Part shown: positions 1 to 4,333 of the stretch, one piece after another
Layout of the letters: every line of letters starts with the position of its first letter
Position numbering within the stretch: the stretch's first letter is position 1
Assembly: GCA_017458865.1 (NCBI GenBank)
Contig: JAFSZW010000569.1
Location: 1-5,458, forward strand
Direction: 5' to 3'
From: Clostridia bacterium
GTDB taxonomy: Bacteria > Bacillota > Clostridia > Christensenellales > Aristaeellaceae
Length of the DNA stretch: 5,458 bases
Position numbers and translations under genes: made by a program
The notes under the pieces: model-generated
Database searches by the model: none
What the model was told of the DNA's origin: nothing
What the model saw: the letters and a program-made list of their open reading frames with translations, nothing else

Positions 1-1024
1 GGATGATTTTATTCGCAGCCAGCTCCAGGGTTACCCGGGAACCGGCGGAATAGGCATTTCCCTGTTCGGCCTTTATGGCGAATTCGCCAATGTCCGTGCG
101 CACGTTGTACTGAATGTTCCGGCCGAGGAAGGTGGTGACCCTTACCTCGCCGGGCAGTGTATTCTCTCCTTCATACGCTGCCGGGTGCAGCACCACGTCC
201 TCGGGGCGGATGCATGCCCTGTACCGGCTGCCGGGCAGATCCCTTGAGACGGTCAGGGGCAGTCCGTTTTCCGTGGTCAGCCTGCCGCCCTGGCGGGTGA
301 CATCGAAGAAGTTCTCAAAGCCGACAAAGTGCGCAATGAATTCGGTCTTTGGACTGTTGAAGATATGGGCGGGGGTGTCCATCTGCTCGATGACCCCCTT
401 GTTCATGATGGCAACCTGGTCGGAGATGGCAAAGCATTCCTCCTGGTCATGGGTGACATAGATGGCGGTAAAGCCAAGCTCCTGCTGAATCCGGCGGATT
501 TCTACCCGCATCTTGACCCGCAGCTTGGCATCCAGATTGGAGAGCGGTTCATCAAACAGCATTAGGTCCGGTCGGATGACCATGGCGCGTGCCAGCGCGA
601 CCCGCTGCCTCTGTCCGCCGCTCATCTCCCGCGGATACCGCTTCTCAAATCCTGTCAGGTCGACCAGCGCAAGCATATCCATGACGCGCTGCCGGGTTTC
701 TTCCTTTGAGACCCTGCGCATCTTGAGTCCGAATGCGACGTTGTCAAATACCGTCATGTGCGGGAACAGCGCATAGCTCTGGAAGACGAATCCAAAGTTG
801 CGCTTGTGCAGGGGCACATGGGTAATATCCCTGCCGTCAAAGAGGATGCTGCCGCTGTCAGGCGCCGAAAAGCCTGCAATGAGGCGCAGCGTCGTGGTCT
901 TGCCGCAGCCGGATGAACCCAGGAGGCTGACAAACTGTCCGCGCTCCACCTGCAGGTTCAGGTCCCGCAGGATGATGTTTTTGCCATATCCGCCCGTGAT
1001 GTCCTTGAGTTCCAGCAGCGCCAT
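1..1024 (-). CDS. ABC importer ATP-binding subunit, PotA-like (3' end cut by window)
   Basis: Cytoplasmic ATPase that powers a binding-protein-dependent importer. The sequence shows 341 codons from an ATG at 1024, open at the left edge. Nucleotide-binding motifs are all present: A-loop Tyr13, Walker A GSSGCGKT (36-43), Q-loop Gln82, signature MSGGQ (134-138), Walker B LMLFDE (154-159) with catalytic Glu159, D-loop SNLD (162-165) and switch His192. Residues from about 235 on, including the IRPEDV motif, match the C-terminal TOBE-type regulatory domain of the PotA/FbpC/CysA group. These proteins are commonly around 350 residues or somewhat longer, so only the tail is missing. The gene follows the PotB-like permease by 80 bases on the same strand, so the two are probably co-transcribed. 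Small departures from the usual text are MSGGQ for LSGGQ and Cys197 where QEEA is common; neither removes a catalytic residue. Family is secure. Polyamine specificity is only inferred, since iron, thiamine and phosphonate importers use similar ATPases. Confidence 0.95.
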   Translation of the reverse strand, partial: MALLELKDITGGYGKNIILRDLNLQVERGQFVSLLGSSGCGKTTTLRLIAGFSAPDSGSILFDGRDITHVPLHKRNFGFVFQSYALFPHMTVFDNVAFGLKMRRVSKEETRQRVMDMLALVDLTGFEKRYPREMSGGQRQRVALARAMVIRPDLMLFDEPLSNLDAKLRVKMRVEIRRIQQELGFTAIYVTHDQEECFAISDQVAIMNKGVIEQMDTPAHIFNSPKTEFIAHFVGFENFFDVTRQGGRLTTENGLPLTVSRDLPGSRYRACIRPEDVVLHPAAYEGENTLPGEVRVTTFLGRNIQYNVRTDIGEFAIKAEQGNAYSAGSRVTLELAANKII

Positions 1025-1031
1025 TCCTTAT

Positions 1032-1037
1032 CCTCCT
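1032..1037 (-). promoter_or_regulatory. Ribosome-binding site of the PotA-like gene
   Basis: A perfect AGGAGG on the minus strand lies 7 bases before the ATG at 1024. It supports this start and independent translation of the second gene of the operon. Confidence 0.85.
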
Positions 1038-1104
1038 GTATCCTGTCCGTTCCCGCATCCAGCCCGCCGGGAAAATCCATTCAAGTGCCTGGCCAGGTAT
1101 CCTG

Positions 1105-1944
1105 TCAGGTCGCCATGGGGTTGATTTTCCGGCTCAGCCGGTTGAATATGCCGGATACCAGCATCGTTACGACAATCATCACCATGGCAACCGCCGAGGC
1201 CTGTACCCAGTCCCGCAGGCTCATGGCGTACTGATACACCATGGTGGAGAGCACCTGGGTATCCGTGGCGCCGAGCAGCTGAGGCGTGGTATAGGCCGTC
1301 ATGCAGCCGGTAAAGACCAGCACGGCGCCTGTCACCAGACCGGATACGCTCAGCGGGAACACGATGCGCAGGAATGCGACAAAGCGTGTGGCGCCAAGAC
1401 TGCCCGCTGCCTCCGTCAGGTCCTCCGGAATGGAATCCATGACGCCCAGCAGGGAGAGGATCATCTGGGGCAGGAACAGCTGCACAAAGCCCACCGTCAT
1501 GGAAAATTCATTGTATAGAAGCGACTGCGGACGTGCAAACAGGCCGATACTGACCAGAAACTGATTCACAATGCCCTTGCGGCCCAGGATGACCATCCAG
1601 CTGAACGAGCGGATGACCGGACTTGTGAACATGGGGAAGACGGCCAGCGCCATCATCATGCCCTTCTGCTTTGAGTATCGGCTGATATAGTAGGCACACG
1701 GGAAGCCAAGCAACGCGCAAAGCAGCGTGCTCAGCAGACTCAGCCGCACACTGCGCCCGAATACCTGCTGGAAATAGACGCTCTGCAGCAGCTTGCTGTA
1801 ATTCCCGAGCGAAAAACTGTTTTCAGGGAAAAACGTTGAAATCAGGATGGAAAACAGAGGGATCAGCATAAACACGGTCACAAATAAAACACCTGGCAAA
1901 ATCAGCAGCAGCCAGATGTGTTTCTGCAAACCGTTCTTTGTCAT
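1105..1944 (-). CDS. ABC importer permease, PotB-like
   Basis: Integral membrane subunit of a spermidine/putrescine-class importer; it would pair with a second, PotC-type permease to form the channel. The 279-residue length is normal for the family. Hydrophobic segments lie at about 11-32, 67-88, 97-119, 147-169, 199-221 and 250-269, giving six membrane spans. The cytoplasmic EAA loop that docks on the ATPase is clear at 178-197: Glu178-Ala-Ala, Gly184, Ile194 and Pro197. The stretch RSFSWMVILGRKGIVNQ (112-128) is typical of PotB proteins. The start at 1944 is backed by AGGAGG nine bases upstream. It is the first gene after a strong promoter, with the ATPase following; in the classical potABCD order the ATPase comes first. 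No odd residues or frameshifts were seen. The family is secure, while the transported compound is not shown by the sequence. Confidence 0.95.
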   Translation of the reverse strand: MTKNGLQKHIWLLLILPGVLFVTVFMLIPLFSILISTFFPENSFSLGNYSKLLQSVYFQQVFGRSVRLSLLSTLLCALLGFPCAYYISRYSKQKGMMMALAVFPMFTSPVIRSFSWMVILGRKGIVNQFLVSIGLFARPQSLLYNEFSMTVGFVQLFLPQMILSLLGVMDSIPEDLTEAAGSLGATRFVAFLRIVFPLSVSGLVTGAVLVFTGCMTAYTTPQLLGATDTQVLSTMVYQYAMSLRDWVQASAVAMVMIVVTMLVSGIFNRLSRKINPMAT

Positions 1945-1953
1945 GGGAACTGT

Positions 1954-1959
1954 CCTCCT
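1954..1959 (-). promoter_or_regulatory. Ribosome-binding site of the PotB-like gene
   Basis: Perfect AGGAGG on the minus strand, 9 bases before the ATG at 1944. It fixes the start of the permease. Confidence 0.85.
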
Positions 1960-2002
1960 GATTGGATGTCCTGTTTTTCACAATGTTCGGAAAACGGTGA
2001 GA

Positions 2003-2031
2003 ATTCTATCACGAGACCGCCGGCGCGTCAA
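2003..2031 (-). promoter_or_regulatory. Sigma-A promoter of the ABC importer operon
   Basis: Reading the minus strand, the -35 box TTGACG (2031-2026) is separated by 17 bases from the -10 box TAGAAT (2008-2003). TGA immediately before the -10 box forms an extended -10. Transcription should begin near 1996, leaving a leader of about 50 bases that carries the ribosome-binding site. Arms GTGA (1997-2000) and TCAC (2009-2012) flank the -10 box and could be part of an operator. The call rests on consensus match and position only. Confidence 0.8.
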
Positions 2032-2035
2032 CACG

Positions 2036-2056
2036 TTTTTCCTTTTTCAGGAAAAA
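2036..2056. repeat. A/T-rich inverted repeat next to the importer promoter
   Basis: TTTTTCCT (2036-2043) and AGGAAAAA (2049-2056) form a perfect 8-bp inverted repeat around a 5-base centre. It starts 5 bases upstream of the importer -35 box. It could act as an upstream promoter element or binding site. It is not placed as a terminator of any identified gene. Confidence 0.5.
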
Positions 2057-2217
2057 TAAATGGATGTTTCGGACCGTTCTCACGAAAAATGTTCGGGTTT
2101 TCAATACGATGTTCACGACACATGCTTTTGCTCTCCGGACCGAAATAACAAACCCCGGGACACGCTTTTGACGCCTGCCAGGTCTATGACATTTTCCGAA
2201 GTGGAGATTGCCGTTTT

Positions 2218-2232
2218 GTTTCGCTGCGAAAC
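2218..2232. repeat. 15-bp perfect palindrome, candidate operator
   Basis: GTTTCGC and GCGAAAC are exact complements around a single central T. The size and symmetry fit a binding site for a dimeric repressor or activator. It sits almost midway between the two divergent promoters, about 190 bases from the importer -35 box and 230 from the esterase -35 box, so it is far for direct promoter blocking. Confidence 0.5.
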
Positions 2233-2254
2233 CTGGAGTCATGTGGGGAGTTTC

Positions 2255-2279
2255 CCTGAAAAGTAGCCATATATTCAGG
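2255..2279. repeat. Short inverted repeat
   Basis: CCTGAA (2255-2260) and TTCAGG (2274-2279) are exact complements around 13 bases. The stem is short, no T-run follows on either strand, and no function is assigned. Confidence 0.3.
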
Positions 2280-2356
2280 CAAAGTGGAGAACAGGTGGCG
2301 GCATTGAATGGATCTGCCGTGCATGTCCGGATCAGCGGGAACAGCCAATGACCAAA

Positions 2357-2410
2357 TCCTGCACGAATATGGTTTAACGGATGTCATCCGGGCAGCGGTT
2401 TCGTGCAGGA
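2357..2410. repeat. Nested inverted repeat upstream of the esterase promoter
   Basis: TCCTGCACGAA (2357-2367) and TTCGTGCAGGA (2400-2410) form a perfect 11-bp inverted repeat. Inside the 32-base interval lies a second palindrome, CGGATG-T-CATCCG (2378-2390). Neither strand has a T-run after the stem, so it does not look like an intrinsic terminator. It ends 50 bases before the esterase -35 box, so it would not be in the esterase transcript. It could be an operator pair, a cruciform, a small structured RNA, or a remnant of a small repeat element. Confidence 0.65.
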
Positions 2411-2459
2411 CAGATGCAAAAAACGGAGAGGTCTCTTCATTGAAAATGTGACTTGCATA

Positions 2460-2488
2460 TTGCCGTTGGAAAAGCTGTCGTGTATAAT
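2460..2488 (+). promoter_or_regulatory. Sigma-A promoter of the carboxylesterase gene
   Basis: The -35 box TTGCCG (2460-2465) is followed by 17 bases and a perfect TATAAT -10 box (2483-2488). The start of transcription should fall near 2495, giving a leader of about 25 bases before the ATG at 2519. Spacing and the consensus -10 make this the best promoter on the plus strand. Confidence 0.85.
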
Positions 2489-2496
2489 CTCGACAG
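2475..2496. promoter_or_regulatory. Candidate repressor operator over the esterase -10 box
   Basis: CTGTCG (2475-2480) and CGACAG (2491-2496) are exact complements with 10 bases between them. Those 10 bases contain the TATAAT box, so the dyad spans roughly -20 to +1 of the promoter. A dimeric repressor bound here would block RNA polymerase. Which protein binds is unknown, as no regulator gene is in the window. Confidence 0.6.
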
Positions 2497-2506
2497 TTGA
2501 CTCATG

Positions 2507-2512
2507 AGGAGG
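2507..2512 (+). promoter_or_regulatory. Ribosome-binding site deciding the esterase start
   Basis: AGGAGG ends 6 bases before the ATG at 2519. An in-frame ATG at 2504 would overlap this site and has nothing suitable upstream, so 2519 is the better start. Confidence 0.9.
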
Positions 2513-2518
2513 TATTCT

Positions 2519-4069
2519 ATGAAACGCTTTGTCTGCAGGCCTGGCGTGGCTGAGGTTAAGACCACAAAGGGCGTGATTCGCGGATATGAATACGACGGGC
2601 TGACGATCTTTAAGGGCGTGCCGTATGCAGAGGCCAGGCGGTTTCACAGGCCTGAGCCGCTTAAACCATGGGATGGCGTGCGGGAATGCACATCTTACGG
2701 CTATACCTGCCCGATTGCCGTACCCAGGCGGCCTCAGGGCGAGATTTCCGTTCCGCACCGCTACTGGGTGGAAAATGAGGACTGTCTGAATCTGAACCTG
2801 TGGACCCCGGCACTGGATGGCGGAAAACGGCCGGTGCTGGTCTGGCTGCATGGCGGCGGATTCAGCGACGGATCTTCCATTGAGCAGGTTGCCTATGATG
2901 GCGCCAATCTGGCACGCAGAGGTGATGTGGTGGTCGTAACGATCAACCACAGGCTCAATATTCTCGGCTATCTGGACCTGTCTGAGTTCGGCGATGAATA
3001 TGAGAATTCCGGAAATGCGGGCACGGATGACATCATTGCGGCGCTGCGCTGGGTGCATGACAATATCGATGCCTTTGGCGGCGATCCCGGCAATGTGACG
3101 GTTTTCGGTCAGTCGGGCGGCGGCGCAAAGGTGACCACACTGCTGCAGAGCCCGGAGGCAGACGGCCTGTTCCACCGCGGCATTAACATGTCCGGTGTTA
3201 TCGGCCCGATCCTGGCAGATGCGAACGGCAGCGGCAGGGAAGTAGCTGAGGCCATGATGGCAGAGCTGGGCATCTCAACGGTCAGGGAGATGGAAACGGT
3301 GCCGTATGCACAGCTCAGGGCTGCGTATGACAGGGTAAGCCCCGCCCTGATGGTACAGGGCAGGTATGTCGGCAATGCGCCGTATCCCAACAGATTCTAT
3401 GCCGGTGATCCGCTGCTTAACGGATTCCGCGCCGAATCCGCCAATGTGCCGCTTCTGGTCGGCAGCGTTTTCGGTGAATTCCTGGGCTTCTGCAAAATGG
3501 ACGGGTTTGAGCCGGTCATGACGGATGAGGCGGCAAAGGCAGCGCTCATATCTCTGGTTGGCAGCGAAATTGAGCCATTCATTCCGCTGTTCAGGAGAGC
3601 ATATCCGCAGCGGCCGCTGCAGGATATGGCCAGACTGGACACTGCTTTCCGCGCACCGGAGATCCCGTATATGAGGATGCGCAGCGCCATGAACAACTGT
3701 ACGTATTCCTACCTGTTTGACATGACATTTGATGTCAATGACCGGACGGTGGCGTGGCATTGCAGCGACATTCCCTATGTGTTTGCCAACTGTGATCTGG
3801 TGGAATACACGCATCAGGCGGGCATGGAAAAGCTGGAACAGCAGATTGTCGATACAGTTCTGGCGTTTGCGCGCACCGGCAATCCCGGCAATGCGTCCGT
3901 TCCCGCGTGGGCACCGAGCACGCCGGACACGGAAAACATCATGGTATTCGGCAACGACACGCATCTGGCGCCGAACTTTGACCATGAGCTGATTGAAAAG
4001 CTTGATCCGATTATGACGCCGGTCATCATGAAAATCCTGAAGGCGTCCATGGATGAAATTCAGCACTGA
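2519..4069 (+). CDS. Type-B carboxylesterase/lipase family hydrolase
   Basis: An alpha/beta-hydrolase that cleaves carboxylic esters, of the family that includes para-nitrobenzyl esterase (PnbA) and the cholinesterases. The protein has 516 residues, a normal length for bacterial members. Visible landmarks are EDCLNLNLW (87-95, the family EDCL signature), the oxyanion-hole motif HGGGF (111-115), the nucleophile elbow GQSGGG with Ser199, the probable catalytic acid Glu320 in VFGEF, and the probable catalytic His414 in AWHCSDIPYVF. The elbow differs from the common GESAG by Gln before and Gly after the serine. There is no signal peptide or membrane segment, so it should act in the cytoplasm. The start was chosen at 2519 because of the ribosome-binding site. 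The gene has its own promoter and is divergent from the importer operon. The natural substrate cannot be read from the sequence; detoxification or ester scavenging are guesses. Confidence 0.96.
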   Translation: MKRFVCRPGVAEVKTTKGVIRGYEYDGLTIFKGVPYAEARRFHRPEPLKPWDGVRECTSYGYTCPIAVPRRPQGEISVPHRYWVENEDCLNLNLWTPALDGGKRPVLVWLHGGGFSDGSSIEQVAYDGANLARRGDVVVVTINHRLNILGYLDLSEFGDEYENSGNAGTDDIIAALRWVHDNIDAFGGDPGNVTVFGQSGGGAKVTTLLQSPEADGLFHRGINMSGVIGPILADANGSGREVAEAMMAELGISTVREMETVPYAQLRAAYDRVSPALMVQGRYVGNAPYPNRFYAGDPLLNGFRAESANVPLLVGSVFGEFLGFCKMDGFEPVMTDEAAKAALISLVGSEIEPFIPLFRRAYPQRPLQDMARLDTAFRAPEIPYMRMRSAMNNCTYSYLFDMTFDVNDRTVAWHCSDIPYVFANCDLVEYTHQAGMEKLEQQIVDTVLAFARTGNPGNASVPAWAPSTPDTENIMVFGNDTHLAPNFDHELIEKLDPIMTPVIMKILKASMDEIQH

Positions 4070-4076
4070 AGCATGT

Positions 4077-4096
4077 CTGCCTGCCTGTCTGCCTGT
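4077..4096 (+). repeat. Tandem tetranucleotide tract, five CTGY units
   Basis: Five consecutive units CTGC, CTGC, CTGT, CTGC, CTGT begin 8 bases after the esterase stop codon. The last part merges into the 11-bp palindrome GCCTG-T-CAGGC (4091-4101). The tract is outside coding sequence, so changes in copy number would not alter a protein. Confidence 0.6.
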
Positions 4097-4130
4097 CAGG
4101 CGCTGATGCATCTGATCTCAAAACGCCTGA
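4096..4130 (+). repeat. Short inverted repeat after the esterase
   Basis: TCAGGCG (4096-4102) and CGCCTGA (4124-4130) are exact complements around 21 bases. No T-run follows, so a terminator call is not supported. Confidence 0.35.
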
Positions 4131-4163
4131 TCTGACATGGAAAGGGGCAGCGCTTCCTCAATC

Positions 4164-4192
4164 CATTTCCAGGTAATTGACGCCTGGAAATG
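4164..4192. repeat. 10-bp inverted repeat in the esterase-peptidase spacer
   Basis: CATTTCCAGG (4164-4173) and CCTGGAAATG (4183-4192) are perfect complements around a 9-base loop. RNA read through here from the esterase would form a stable hairpin. No T-run follows on either strand, so this is not a standard intrinsic terminator. It might stabilise the 3' end of the esterase mRNA or bind a regulator of the peptidase gene. Confidence 0.6.
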
Positions 4193-4283
4193 CCAGGGGA
4201 CACCGGCATCATGCCAATGACTGCTGCTGGATGGCAGAGGTGGGGCGGGCCCTGACTCAGGAATCCCGGGGTTTGCCAAAATG

Positions 4284-4300
4284 AAACAGGAAACTGTTTT
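4284..4300 (+). terminator. Weak terminator-like hairpin before the peptidase gene
   Basis: AAACAG (4284-4289), a GAAA tetraloop (4290-4293) and CTGTTT (4294-4299) form a 6-bp stem; the 3' arm ends in a run of four T (4297-4300). The stem has only two G-C pairs and the T-run is short, so termination would be partial at best. It could equally be a leader hairpin of the peptidase mRNA. Confidence 0.3.
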
Positions 4301-4321
4301 GCCGGATCCCTCAAATCATGG

Positions 4322-4327
4322 AAAGGA
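4322..4327 (+). promoter_or_regulatory. Ribosome-binding site of the M16C peptidase
   Basis: AAAGGA ends 6 bases before the ATG at 4334, and the first codons encode a signal peptide, which together fix the start. No convincing -35/-10 pair was found between 4070 and 4321, so the transcription source of this gene is unclear; read-through from the esterase is possible. Confidence 0.7.
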
Positions 4328-4333
4328 CGAAAC

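Larger units (their letters stand above)
2032..2459. other. Non-coding divergent intergenic region
   Basis: About 430 bases between the two outward-facing promoters. Its left part (2041-2120) is clearly richer in A/T than the neighbouring genes. Short open frames occur on both strands (up to 77 codons), but those examined lack a ribosome-binding site and resemble no family. The region carries several inverted repeats, listed separately, and recurring short motifs. No tRNA, known riboswitch or transposase fragment was recognised. It may be a regulatory region, an unrecognised small RNA locus, or remains of a lost gene. Confidence 0.7.

Noticed and set aside
1088..1097. CCTGGCCAGG palindrome between permease and ATPase, considered as a terminator or attenuator
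   Set aside because: The stem is only 5 bp with no loop bases and no T-run, so it would not fold usefully in RNA.
649..1112. Exact 14-base repeat (649-662 and 1099-1112) reading CGACCTGACAGGAT on the minus strand
   Set aside because: One copy lies within the ATPase frame and the other at the permease stop codon. With no flanking similarity, a chance match or codon-use coincidence is the simplest explanation.
114..1124. Plus-strand open frames (78-115 codons) across the PotA-like gene
   Set aside because: They are complements of the ATPase frame, whose motifs from Walker A to the switch histidine are complete.
2009..2387. Possible small proteins in the divergent region (67-77 codons on both strands)
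   Set aside because: No ribosome-binding site at the starts examined, no recognisable motif, and the reading frames overlap one another on both strands.
2504..2518. Upstream in-frame ATG giving a 521-residue esterase
   Set aside because: This ATG overlaps the AGGAGG that serves the ATG at 2519, and it has no ribosome-binding site of its own.
2384..3175. Long minus-strand open frame (263 codons) antisense to the esterase
   Set aside because: It lies in a shadow frame of a well-supported gene, has no ribosome-binding site, and its arginine/histidine-rich translation matches no family.
3275..4111. Minus-strand open frame of 278 codons antisense to the esterase
   Set aside because: Same reasoning: it mirrors the coding frame of the esterase, and its basic, low-complexity translation looks like an antisense artefact.
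2168..4186. TTGACGCCTG present in both intergenic regions (2168-2177 and 4177-4186)
   Set aside because: A shared 10-mer between two intergenic stretches of this size is plausible by chance and the flanks differ. The TTGACG at 2168 has no -10 box at a suitable distance.
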